NCBI GenBank assembly: GCA_022826925.1
Contig: JAJDTX010000068.1
Location: 1 to 53,015, forward strand
Origin: Bryobacterales bacterium
GTDB taxonomy: Bacteria; Acidobacteriota; Terriglobia; Bryobacterales; UBA6623
Direction of reading: 5' to 3'
Length of the DNA: 53,015 bases
Below are positions 9,248 to 17,522 of this stretch, piece by piece. Position 1 is the first letter of the stretch; each line of letters begins with the position of its first letter. Made by a program: the position numbers and the translations under genes. The notes beneath the pieces were generated by a model. The model did no database searches, had not been told where the DNA came from, and saw nothing but the letters and a program-made list of their open reading frames with translations.

Positions 9248-10780
9248 GCGGTTGAGCGTATACGCTGCAATCGTCGTCGCGAGCGAGTCCCCGTCGCGGC
9301 CGTAGATGCCGGACGGCCGCAGGTCATAGAGCCAGCCTTCTCGTAGGTCGGCGACCCTCAGGGACACGCGCAATCCGTCGTCGGACACGACGACATCCGA
9401 AACCCTGACCGGAGTGAGCTCGGTCTTGGGCGAGCCGTAAGTCGAGTGATAGCGGTAGTAGTACCGGGTCAGCGAATAGTTGGCGGCCTGTCGTGCCGAT
9501 TCCTCGTCCAGGGGCTTGGTGAAGGTCAGGTCGAAACCCTGCTTGGTCAACCTCATCGTCAAGATGTCTAGCGGCACGCTGCCCTGCCAGACGATGCGCT
9601 GCAGGCCCTCGATCGAGCCCCATATCCGCGAGGTCTGGGCCACATACAAGCTGCTCCCGTCGGGCGAGAACGCGAGGCGATTGTTGCCCATCCGCAAGCC
9701 GTTGCCCTCGACGAACAGGAACGCGGCCCCCTGGTACTCGCCCTGCACCCTCTGCAGGTCGACGCGCAAGACGCGCGGATACGTCCACTCCGCCACGAAC
9801 AGCTGGCCCGCATAGGGTCCGAACGCGCCTCCCGTCTGGTCAAACGCGGGGCCGGCTGTGGATCCACCCATCTCGCCCTGCGGGAAGAGGATTGCCGGCT
9901 TCTTGCGTCGGCGGTCCAGTTCAGCCACGTCCGCCTCGACCGGGTTGACCCCTAGGAATTCCGGATGCCAGTGCAGGGACGCGGGGTGGCCGTGGAAGGC
10001 ACCGTCAGTGACGTGATGCAGGGGAGACGTGCCGACCCAGCCGCCTTGGTTGTCGGCCACGAAGACGTCGCCTGCGGGGCTGGCGACGATCCCATTGGGT
10101 TGGCGGAAGCCGCACGCAAAAGCGCGCACCGTGCCAGCGGGGGAGATTTGCAGGGCGCAGCCCCGATACGGCACGGGCGAATAGTGCCCGACCCTGTTCA
10201 CCCTGCCCTCGACCGGTTCGGCAGCCCTACGCGACCGGCGCGTCAGTTCCCCGCGCACCGGCGGGCGCGGATCGGCGTTCCCGGAGGCCAAGCCAAGAGA
10301 GACATAGAGGTTCCCCTGCGTGTCGCGAACCGGGCCGGCAATGAATTCGTGGTAGTTCCCTGACAGCCCCCATCCGTCGGAAACGGTCTCGAACCGGTCT
10401 GCCGTTCCATCGCCGTCGGTATCGGCCACCCGCGTCAGTTCCGGGACCTGCGCGACTAGGAACTCGCCCGGCCTGTCGCCCTTGGCGATGCCCAGCGGCG
10501 TGTGCAGTCCCTCGGCGAATCGACGCCAACGGTTGGACTGGGGGTCGAAAGAGTAGATATAGCCACGCCGAAACGCGGCATAGAGCTTGCCATCGTGTCC
10601 GAACTCGACCGCCGTGACCTCCGGAGCGATATCGCGGGGGCCGGCAATGGTCTCGACCTTGTAGGCGCTGCTCGGCACCTGTGCGCGTCCCGCCGCTACG
10701 CAAGCCAGCGCGCTCAGGGCCAGTGCCGCCCCCGCACCCCAGTGCCTAGCGAGCGACAACGGAGACCTCGAATCGGACAT
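9236..10780 (-). CDS. Periplasmic beta-propeller (PQQ-type sugar dehydrogenase-like) protein
   Basis: 514 residues with a signal peptide, then a propeller resembling the putative membrane-bound dehydrogenases and L-sorbosone/PQQ-sugar dehydrogenases of Planctomycetota and Acidobacteriota. Key segments are TPLGIAKGDRPGEFLVAQVPELTRVADTDGDG split over blades, RQPNGIVASPAGDVFVADNQGGW, and a late LYVAQTSRIWGSIEGLQRI. A beta-sandwich of about 120 residues follows the propeller. No CxxCH is present in this protein; haem is supplied by the upstream partner, whose stop overlaps this start by 35 bp. The pair probably oxidises a sugar or alcohol and passes electrons to the cytochrome. Cofactor and substrate are inferred. 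Confidence 0.75.
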   Translation of the reverse strand: MSDSRSPLSLARHWGAGAALALSALACVAAGRAQVPSSAYKVETIAGPRDIAPEVTAVEFGHDGKLYAAFRRGYIYSFDPQSNRWRRFAEGLHTPLGIAKGDRPGEFLVAQVPELTRVADTDGDGTADRFETVSDGWGLSGNYHEFIAGPVRDTQGNLYVSLGLASGNADPRPPVRGELTRRSRRAAEPVEGRVNRVGHYSPVPYRGCALQISPAGTVRAFACGFRQPNGIVASPAGDVFVADNQGGWVGTSPLHHVTDGAFHGHPASLHWHPEFLGVNPVEADVAELDRRRKKPAILFPQGEMGGSTAGPAFDQTGGAFGPYAGQLFVAEWTYPRVLRVDLQRVQGEYQGAAFLFVEGNGLRMGNNRLAFSPDGSSLYVAQTSRIWGSIEGLQRIVWQGSVPLDILTMRLTKQGFDLTFTKPLDEESARQAANYSLTRYYYRYHSTYGSPKTELTPVRVSDVVVSDDGLRVSLRVADLREGWLYDLRPSGIYGRDGDSLATTIAAYTLNRLVD

Positions 10781-13118
10781 CTGTGCCCCGGGGAATCTGA
10801 GCGCCCGGCAGGCTGGATTGGATCCGAACGCCCTCCGCCTCGCTTGCCACGAACCACATCGGCTGCGAGACCTCCCCGATCCGGAACCGGCGCACGAAGC
10901 CGCGCTCGATGGGGGAGATCAGCTCATAGACGTCCACGCCGTCGAGGAGGTAGTGAAACTCCGGGAGCGAATCCACCAGCCGATACCCTCGAAACTGCCT
11001 CTGCGGGATCCGCTCGCGGTCTCCGACGCGGATCGGAGCCGGTCCTTCGCGAAAGAAGATCTCTCCGATGATCTCGGCGGTCTCCGTCAGGTTGGTCTGG
11101 CGGTTCTTCTTGCTGAGCAGCGTCCGCGTCATGTCCACGAAGCCCCCGCGCCAGGCGTAGCGCAGCCTCGACTCGCCTGCGTCGAAGCAATACGACACTC
11201 CGCCTGGCAGCCCGACCGCGATTGCGGCCGGGCTCGCCTCGGGCATGTCCCACCGGATCACGACCGCCCGGTCGACGGGGACGGGCCTGGCTTCCGCGCC
11301 TTGCGACGCGTCAGCGAGCCGAAACCCGAACGGAGGGGGGAGCTCGGCCGCATCCCGGAACGCAGCCCAGAGGTTCGCGATGGCGAGCGCACTGCCCGGA
11401 TCGGCGGTGTCCGCAAAATAGCTGGGCATAGAGGTGCCCTCGAGAATTCGGGCGGGCTGACGCATCCAGCGCTCGAACCACGGATAGCGCAAGCGCCGCC
11501 CGAGCTCGAACAGGTTCGGGCCGTTCTCGCCCAATGACGGGAACTCCTGCCATCCGTGGCAGCCGATACAGCCCATGCCGGACTTCTCCGCGCTGACGCC
11601 GAGCATGTCGTGGCCGCTTTGCCGATCGCCGGCCGGCGGAGAGGTCGGCGCCTCTCGCGGGTCCACGCCGGCCGACTTGGCAAGGGCCGCAGCGAGCCAC
11701 GCCGCATGGGTCGAGCCGTAGTTCGGCATGCGCAGTTCTTGCCAGTCCAGCGAGACCTCCCTGGAACTGATCACTCGCTCGATCCAAGGTGCCTTCAGTT
11801 TCCGCCCGACGCCCGTCAGCGGCGGCGCGTCCTCGGCAATCACACCTGTCGGTGCCCGTCCGTCGATTTCGTGACAGCCGTGACAGCGCAGCTGTCGCAT
11901 CCGCCGTTGCAGATCAAAGGTTGGCGCTGCCGCCCTGTCTGGAGCGCGCCGGTAGTTATCGACGAAACTCCGCAGCGCATCCCGCTGCCGCGCCGCCAGT
12001 CGATAGCGCGGAGCTCGGGCGGAGCCAGTTTCCGACAAGCAGCCTTGACTGGAGTTCAACGCAGCCAACTCGGGGGCAACGTACTCGGCCTGCAGGCCTT
12101 CCAAGGCGTGGCAGGCCAAGCAGCCGGCCGTTTGAACGAGTCTCCGCCCATGGTCGATGTCGCCTCCGGCAACGGGGCGTTCGAAGGCTGCATCGGTCGA
12201 TAACGCAAGGTATGCGGCAAGGTCGAGGGCTTCTGCAGAACTTAAGTGAAACGACGGCATGCGCCCGGCCGGGGCATACCGCAAGGGCGCGCGGAGGAAC
12301 TCACCCAGCCGTCCGACGGTCATCTTGGAACCAAGGCCGGCGAGGGCGAGTTCGCCTGCATGGCAGGCCATGCAACCGAACGATTGGAAGGTGGTTCGTC
12401 CGCGCCGGGAGTGGTGCTCGCCGAAGCTGGGCTCGGGAATCGGATCGCTGCCCAGAGACGCTAGGAACGCGGCGACATCACCACGCTCGGTCGCGGAGAG
12501 CACTTGCGGCATCGTGGCCCAAGGACGGAAGTTTTCCGGCGCATCCAACCAATGCCGGATCCAAGCTGGCTTGACGCGCCCTCCCAAGCCGGTGAGAACC
12601 GGCCCTGGCTGGCGGGAGATAGAGCGCGATTCGGACAGGTGGCAGTTCGAGCAGCCTAGCTCCTCAAACAACGCCCGGCCATCCAGCCCGCCCGCACCTT
12701 CCGGATCGTGCGAGAAAAACCTAGGGGGGATGGGCTCTCGGGCGAATCCCGGCCCTTCCCACTCCAGCCAGACACGCAGGGGGCCCGCCTGCCTAGGCGA
12801 GCGGAACTCGAACGGATGCCGTCCAGCTTCGAGATGCACGCTCCCGGAACCGATCTCCTGCCCATCGATCCGCAGTGTCCCGGCCGCGTGGTAGAAGCGG
12901 TGCTGGCCCGCACGGGGAATCAAAATTCGCCCGCCGAACTCGATGTCTGCACTTGAGGAAAGCGGCGTAAAACCCTCGCCGGCATCCAGATACAGGTGTG
13001 GCGCAGGACGTTCCAGCGTGATTCCAGCACTCTCGGAAACGAGCCCCGGCGCAGCATCAAGCCCGCCAGTTGTGGCGACTACAGACGCTCCGAGGAGCAC
13101 CAGCAGGTGCGGGCGCAT
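10746..13118 (-). CDS. Penta-haem cytochrome c with N-terminal PA14-like domain
   Basis: 790-residue exported protein. After the signal peptide comes a PA14-like sugar-binding module (about residues 40-130, 'GGRILIPRAGQHRFYHAAG', 'LRIDGQEIG'). It is followed by five haem c sites: CSNCH 156-160, CMACH 249-253, CLACH 333-337, CHGCH 412-416 and CIGCH 517-521. Met-rich segments such as WATMPQVLS, GRMPSFHLS, LRMPNYGS and TSMPSYF between sites look like distal Met ligands. The C-terminus is a beta domain of about 200 residues. It overlaps the propeller gene by 35 bp, so translation is coupled. It likely functions as the electron-carrying and substrate-docking subunit of a periplasmic dehydrogenase. 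Confidence 0.85.
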   Translation of the reverse strand: MRPHLLVLLGASVVATTGGLDAAPGLVSESAGITLERPAPHLYLDAGEGFTPLSSSADIEFGGRILIPRAGQHRFYHAAGTLRIDGQEIGSGSVHLEAGRHPFEFRSPRQAGPLRVWLEWEGPGFAREPIPPRFFSHDPEGAGGLDGRALFEELGCSNCHLSESRSISRQPGPVLTGLGGRVKPAWIRHWLDAPENFRPWATMPQVLSATERGDVAAFLASLGSDPIPEPSFGEHHSRRGRTTFQSFGCMACHAGELALAGLGSKMTVGRLGEFLRAPLRYAPAGRMPSFHLSSAEALDLAAYLALSTDAAFERPVAGGDIDHGRRLVQTAGCLACHALEGLQAEYVAPELAALNSSQGCLSETGSARAPRYRLAARQRDALRSFVDNYRRAPDRAAAPTFDLQRRMRQLRCHGCHEIDGRAPTGVIAEDAPPLTGVGRKLKAPWIERVISSREVSLDWQELRMPNYGSTHAAWLAAALAKSAGVDPREAPTSPPAGDRQSGHDMLGVSAEKSGMGCIGCHGWQEFPSLGENGPNLFELGRRLRYPWFERWMRQPARILEGTSMPSYFADTADPGSALAIANLWAAFRDAAELPPPFGFRLADASQGAEARPVPVDRAVVIRWDMPEASPAAIAVGLPGGVSYCFDAGESRLRYAWRGGFVDMTRTLLSKKNRQTNLTETAEIIGEIFFREGPAPIRVGDRERIPQRQFRGYRLVDSLPEFHYLLDGVDVYELISPIERGFVRRFRIGEVSQPMWFVASEAEGVRIQSSLPGAQIPRGTDVRFEVSVVAR

Positions 13119-13133
13119 CGCTGCTCATCTTAT

Positions 13134-13315
13134 GGGAATTATGTACGAAAGTGGCGAAACACCATCGCACACGGTTCTGGCACAACGCAGGGCGCAACCG
13201 CCCACGTTAGCGTGCCGCCGGGAACGGTCTTCACCGCATTTCCCGCCCGACATTCACCGTTTGGCTTCATGACTACAGGATAACATCCCTAGCGCCACTT
13301 TCGTACATAATTCCC
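13134..13315. mobile_element. Fresh miniature inverted-repeat element, copy 2, with 8-bp target duplication
   Basis: 182-bp element with perfect 23-nt terminal inverted repeats at 13134-13156 and 13293-13315 (GGGAATTATGTACG... and its complement). It is flanked on both sides by the same octamer CATCTTAT (13126-13133 and 13316-13323), a clean target-site duplication. It carries no transposase. Interior and left end resemble the older copy at 6143-6338. An 8-bp duplication is compatible with several IS families (for example ISL3, IS66, IS256, IS1595); the TIR does not let me choose among them. Confidence 0.9.
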
Positions 13316-13450
13316 CATCTTATCGCTACCGGAAGAGCCCCCGTCCCCTACCCGCGTCCGAGACGAACGCGGCTTAGCCGTTGGTTTGCAAACTGGACGG
13401 CATGAACTGTCTCGCGCGGTGCTACCATTTCCGTTGAGGAGGGCAATCGA

Positions 13451-14293
13451 ATGTCCATCACCAGACGAGACCTGATGGCCGGCGCGGCCGTTGCCTCGAT
13501 CGCAATTCCCGGCCTCAGGGCCGACAACCACGGCACCAAGTACGTGCGCTACCGCCAGGGGAACAAACTAGCCTACGGCGAACTCGAGGACGACACGATC
13601 TATCCGCTCGAGGGCACGCTGCTCAGGACCAAGAAGCGCTCGGGCGACAAGGTCGCCCTCTCCGACGTGAAGCTGCTCTATCCGGTGCGCTCCCCGAAGG
13701 TGTTCGCCGTAGGCCTGAACTACAAGAGTCACCTTGGCGACCGCCCCGCTCCGACGAATCCGGAGATCTTCTACAAGCCGACCACTTCGCTGCAAAATCC
13801 CGGCGATCCGATCGTAATCCCGCCGGGCGCAAAGAACACGCACTACGAGGCGGAGTTCGTCATCGTGGTGGGCAAGCGGGCAAGGCGGATATCGGAAAGC
13901 GAGGCGGCAGACCATATCCTGGGCTACACCTGCGGCAACGACGTGTCAGAACGTGACTGGCAGGGCGGCGACCTGCAGTGGTGGCGCGGCAAGGGCTGCG
14001 ATACCTTCGGGCCGATGGGTCCGTGGATCGTGAGCGGCCTCGACTACATGAAGTCCGAGATCACGCTCCGCCTCAATGGCGAAGTCAAGCAGCAGCAGAA
14101 GATCAGCGACCTGCTGTTCGGGCCGGAAAAGATCGTGAGCTTCATCAGCCAGTACGTGACCCTGCAACCCGGAGATTCGATTTTCACCGGGACTCCTGGC
14201 TCGACCAGCGCGATGAAGCACGGTGACATCTGCGAAGTGGAGGTTTCCGGCATTGGCGTGCTGAAGAACCCGATCCGCAGGAGCCGCAGCTAG
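13451..14293 (+). CDS. FAH-family (fumarylacetoacetate hydrolase-like) enzyme, Tat-exported
   Basis: 280 residues. The N-terminus SITRRDLMAGAAVASIAIPG is a twin-arginine signal, unusual because most FAH-fold enzymes are cytoplasmic. The FAH domain has the metal ligands in HYEAEFVIVVGKRAR (ExE) and a following GNDVSERDWQ, with the substrate-binding VFAVGLNYKSH segment and the C-terminal FTGTPGSTSAMKHGD. It acts on C-C bonds of acylpyruvates or related oxo-acids in this superfamily; the actual substrate is unknown. GAGGAGG precedes the start. It follows the fresh miniature element by 135 bp. Confidence 0.85.
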   Translation: MSITRRDLMAGAAVASIAIPGLRADNHGTKYVRYRQGNKLAYGELEDDTIYPLEGTLLRTKKRSGDKVALSDVKLLYPVRSPKVFAVGLNYKSHLGDRPAPTNPEIFYKPTTSLQNPGDPIVIPPGAKNTHYEAEFVIVVGKRARRISESEAADHILGYTCGNDVSERDWQGGDLQWWRGKGCDTFGPMGPWIVSGLDYMKSEITLRLNGEVKQQQKISDLLFGPEKIVSFISQYVTLQPGDSIFTGTPGSTSAMKHGDICEVEVSGIGVLKNPIRRSRS

Positions 14294-14456
14294 GCGGGCT
14301 GGCGGGGCTGGCGGGCGCCGCTAATGGCCGCGCCCCGGCCTCGGCCCCGTGTATCATGAGTTGTCTCGCGAGGCCCCGGCCCGTTCGAGTCCGGTTCTCG
14401 CGGTTTCGTGCGGACGGCCGCGTGGCTGCCCTCGTTGGCAACCTAAGCGTGGATTC

Positions 14457-15446
14457 ATGCATACAGTCCTAGTCACCGGGGCCAGCGGCTTCCTTGGCAA
14501 GCACTTGGTCCAGCATCTGCTGGAAGGTGACGCTGACGTTCAGATCCGCGCCTTCAGCCGGACTCCGTTTCCCGGCGACGGCGACGGCCGGGTCGACAGC
14601 GTACTAGGCGACATCACCGAGCGTCGCGACGTGGAGTCAGCCGTCGCCGGCTGCGACGAGATCTATCATCTGGCCGGTGTCGTCGACCGCTCGCCGACCG
14701 ACAACTGGAGGCTGTATCGCACCCACGTTGACGGCACTCGCAACGTCTGCGAGGCGCTGATCAAGCACGGCCCGCGCCGCTGCGTCATCGCCACCACCTC
14801 CGGCACGATCGCGGTCAGCCGCGAGCCCGTCGTGCACACCGAGGAATCGGGCTACAAGCAGGCCGTGGTGCATCAATGGCCGTACTACCTGAGCAAGATC
14901 TACCAAGAGAAGCAGGCGCTGTGGTACTGCCAGCACCGCAAGCTGCCGCTCGTGATCGTCAATCCCAGCCTGCTGCTCGGCCCCGGCGACGACCGGCGCT
15001 CCTCGACCAACGACGTGCGCTTGTTCCTGATGGGCCAGATCAAGGCCGTTCCTACCGGGGGACTCAACCTGATCGATGCGCGCGACGCCGCCGCGGCGGT
15101 GGCCAGCGCGATGCGCTCGGGCTCTGTCGGCGAGCGCTATCTGCTGGGCGGCGAGAACCTGACATTCAAGGAATGGATCGCCCAGACCGCCCACGTGGCG
15201 GGCGTGTCTGGTCCGCGCTTGCAGCCGGGCGAGGGCGTCGCCAGATTCGGTGCCGCCACGTTGCGGCGCCTCTACCCTCTGGTAGGAAAGAGCTTTGAAC
15301 TCGACGACGCCTCGATCCGCATGTCATCGCTGTTCTGGTACTGCGATGCCGCCAAGGCGCGGCGAGAGCTGGGACTCGAGACGCGGCCGACCGAGGCGAC
15401 TTTGCGGGACACCATCGCCTATCTGCGGTCAAGCGGCTCGGCGTAG
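14457..15446 (+). CDS. NAD-dependent epimerase/dehydratase (extended SDR)
   Basis: 329 residues from the ATG at 14457, where the nucleotide-binding strand begins (MHTVLVTGASGFLGKHLVQH, TGxxGxxG). Other marks are DITERRDV, IYHLAGVVDRS, the catalytic YYLSKIYQEK (YxxxK) and VNPSLLLGPGD. It resembles the hopanoid-associated sugar epimerase and dihydroflavonol reductase-like branches, but no hpn genes lie nearby to support that role. It heads a co-oriented run of six genes, with 21 bp to the next. Confidence 0.88.
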   Translation: MHTVLVTGASGFLGKHLVQHLLEGDADVQIRAFSRTPFPGDGDGRVDSVLGDITERRDVESAVAGCDEIYHLAGVVDRSPTDNWRLYRTHVDGTRNVCEALIKHGPRRCVIATTSGTIAVSREPVVHTEESGYKQAVVHQWPYYLSKIYQEKQALWYCQHRKLPLVIVNPSLLLGPGDDRRSSTNDVRLFLMGQIKAVPTGGLNLIDARDAAAAVASAMRSGSVGERYLLGGENLTFKEWIAQTAHVAGVSGPRLQPGEGVARFGAATLRRLYPLVGKSFELDDASIRMSSLFWYCDAAKARRELGLETRPTEATLRDTIAYLRSSGSA

Positions 15447-15467
15447 AGGAGGATTGAAGGAACTGAC

Positions 15468-15683
15468 ATGGCAGGCATCAAGAGCGCCACAACATTCGAG
15501 GTACAGCAGGACTTGATCGCAATGCTGGACCAAGCTGCAAGCCAGTACAACCTGTCCGGACGCGACAAGGCACTGCGCTGCATCTTGGACTACGTGGCGG
15601 CGGACGGGAACTGGGACGAGATCTTCGGCAAGGTCCGCTGCATGCGCTGCGGGGGCCGGCCTGGCTGGACCGCCGAGAGCTGA
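15468..15683 (+). CDS. Small conserved-looking protein, unknown function
   Basis: 71 residues beginning MAGIKSATTFEVQQDL, preceded by GAAGGA. The first 50 residues look like a short strand plus two helices (LIAMLDQAASQYNLSGRDKALRCILDYVA), reminiscent of ribbon-helix-helix folds. The tail carries a CMRCGG pair of cysteines. I do not recognise the family. It sits 21 bp after the epimerase and 8 bp before the lipid kinase, so it is probably expressed with them. Confidence 0.6.
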   Translation: MAGIKSATTFEVQQDLIAMLDQAASQYNLSGRDKALRCILDYVAADGNWDEIFGKVRCMRCGGRPGWTAES

Positions 15684-15691
15684 GCGGGCGG

Positions 15692-16642
15692 ATGGACACC
15701 CGGCGGTTCCGCCAGCCCTGCGTCATCCTCAACCCCGCGGCGGGCAGCGGAAAGTCGCTGCGAATGTGGCCCCGGCTCCAGCCGCTCTTCGAAGGGCGTC
15801 TCGGCCCTGTCGAAGCACTGTTCACCGAGGCACCCGGCCACGCCACACAGCTTGCTCGCGGCGCGATCGAGAGCGGTGCGGACCTGGTCGTCGCGATCGG
15901 CGGGGATGGCACGCTGAACGAGGTCGTGAACGGCTTCTTCGCCAACGGCAAGGCCCTGTCAGAGCAGGCTGCCATCGCATTATTCCCGCTCGGAACTGGC
16001 GGTGATTTCAAAAGATCCGCTCATTTTCCTGAGGATTCAGATGAAGTGATCGCGGCAATCGCAGAGCGGGAGCTCCGCCATGTCGATGCGTGCCTGGCCC
16101 GCTTCCGCGCCTACGACGGAACGCCGCTCGAACGCTACTTTGTCAACGTCGCAGGCTTCGGCCTGGGCGGCGAGGTCGCCATCTCGGCCAAGCGCAATTT
16201 CCTGGCCCGCTATTCCGGCACAGGCGCCTTTTTCTGGGCGACCGCCGTCTCGTTCCTCACTTACCGGGCTAGGAAGGTAAGGCTAGCCTTTGACGGGGAG
16301 GCAACGCTGGAGACGTCGATCATGGAGGTCGCCCTGGGCAACGGGCGGTTTCAAGGCGGCGGCATGCATGTCTGCCCGCGAGCCAGGCTAGATTCGGGCT
16401 CGGTGGATGTCTCGGTCGTCAGGAAGGCCGGGTTTTTCGAGTTCCTCGCGGCGCTGCCGTACCTGTATTCCGGCAGGATCTACTCGCATCCTAAGTGCGA
16501 TTTTTTCAGGGCGCGCCGTGTCGTCGCGGAGTCGGACGAAGAAGTGTCCATCCAAGTCGACGGCGAGGCCGTCGGCATCCTGCCGCTCGAGGTCGAGACC
16601 GTACCGGGAGTGATTCCGTTCGCAGGTATCGGCGCACGCTAG
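15692..16642 (+). CDS. Diacylglycerol/lipid kinase (DagK/YegS family)
   Basis: 316 residues. The DAG-kinase catalytic domain shows NPAAGSGKSLR, the glycine-rich VVAIGGDGTLNEVVNGF (GGDGT motif) and LGTGGDFKRS. The C-terminal beta-sandwich domain carries VEVALGNGRFQGGGMHVCPRA and the closing IQVDGEAVG...LPLEVETVPGVIPF. It phosphorylates a lipid such as diacylglycerol or a sphingoid base; which one cannot be told. It is cytoplasmic and membrane-associated. Co-oriented with the neighbours on both sides. Confidence 0.9.
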   Translation: MDTRRFRQPCVILNPAAGSGKSLRMWPRLQPLFEGRLGPVEALFTEAPGHATQLARGAIESGADLVVAIGGDGTLNEVVNGFFANGKALSEQAAIALFPLGTGGDFKRSAHFPEDSDEVIAAIAERELRHVDACLARFRAYDGTPLERYFVNVAGFGLGGEVAISAKRNFLARYSGTGAFFWATAVSFLTYRARKVRLAFDGEATLETSIMEVALGNGRFQGGGMHVCPRARLDSGSVDVSVVRKAGFFEFLAALPYLYSGRIYSHPKCDFFRARRVVAESDEEVSIQVDGEAVGILPLEVETVPGVIPFAGIGAR

Positions 16643-16722
16643 CGGGTTGCCGCTCGGATCGATTCCCGCTCGTTAGGGGCGCTTTCGCCGGCGTTTGTGG
16701 ACGGCCAACCACCTCAGCGAGC

Positions 16723-17475
16723 GTGATAAAATCGGCCCAGAGGGACCTTGCGGCATTGCATACAGATCTTTCCCTAGCGTTGCAGATTCAGGGGATGGAT
16801 CTGCGAATCCGCGCTCTCACTCGCGAGATTGATGGCCTGCCCAAACGTATCGCCGCAGTAGAAGCGCGCCTGGCCTCGCACAAGCAGGCACTGGCTGACA
16901 CCAAGGCCGTACTCGAGCAGAACAAAAAGGACCACCGGCAGCTCGAGCGTCAGGTCGACGACGAGAAGCAGAAGATCTCAAGACTGCAAGACCAGATGAA
17001 CGGGGCGCGGACGAACGAGCAGTTTCGCGCGTTCCAGCACGAAATCCAGTTCTGCAAGGACGCCATCGACGCGCACGAAGAGTCCATCCTCGGAAAAATG
17101 GAGGAGGCCGAGGAGCTCCAGGCGGATGTTTCGTCTGCGGAAGCCAGCCTGAAGGCAGAGAGCACGAAGGTTGCCGAGGACGTGCGTCGGGCCAAGGCCC
17201 GGATCGAGGCCGACCGCAAGGAGCGCGAGCAGGTGTTGGCCAGCCGGAGTGACTTGGGAGCCAAGATCAGCCCGGGGACTCTTCGCACTTACGAGCGAAT
17301 CCGCCAGGCACGCGGCGTAGCCATCACCCCGGTCGAGGAAGAAAACTGCGGCGCTTGCCATGTCCGGCTTCGGCCGAAGGTTCTCCAAGATTTGGGCCAA
17401 CTCACACAGGGCGTCATTACCTGCGAGAGCTGCGGGCTTATCATTTACCGGCCCGTAGAGGGCTCTGACGCCTGA
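16723..17475 (+). CDS. C4 zinc-ribbon coiled-coil protein (COG1579-like)
   Basis: 250 residues from the GTG at 16723. This start is chosen because the family begins with a short helix followed directly by the coiled coil, and the longer upstream frame overlaps the kinase gene. Residues of about 10-195 form an almost continuous antiparallel coiled coil (heptads such as VEARLASHKQALADTKAVLEQ). The C-terminus is a zinc ribbon, CGACHVRLRP...ITCESCGLIIY (CxxC...CxxC). Members of this family are thought to bind nucleic acids or assist translation quality control; the exact role is unsettled. Confidence 0.88.
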   Translation: MIKSAQRDLAALHTDLSLALQIQGMDLRIRALTREIDGLPKRIAAVEARLASHKQALADTKAVLEQNKKDHRQLERQVDDEKQKISRLQDQMNGARTNEQFRAFQHEIQFCKDAIDAHEESILGKMEEAEELQADVSSAEASLKAESTKVAEDVRRAKARIEADRKEREQVLASRSDLGAKISPGTLRTYERIRQARGVAITPVEEENCGACHVRLRPKVLQDLGQLTQGVITCESCGLIIYRPVEGSDA

Positions 17476-17522
17476 TCGGCCGGATCGTCCGCTACCCGAA
17501 CTGATTCCTGACCCACCCGCTC

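Noticed and set aside
16495..16722. Upstream extension of the zinc-ribbon protein
   Set aside because: Overlaps the lipid-kinase gene and has no coiled-coil or conserved sequence.
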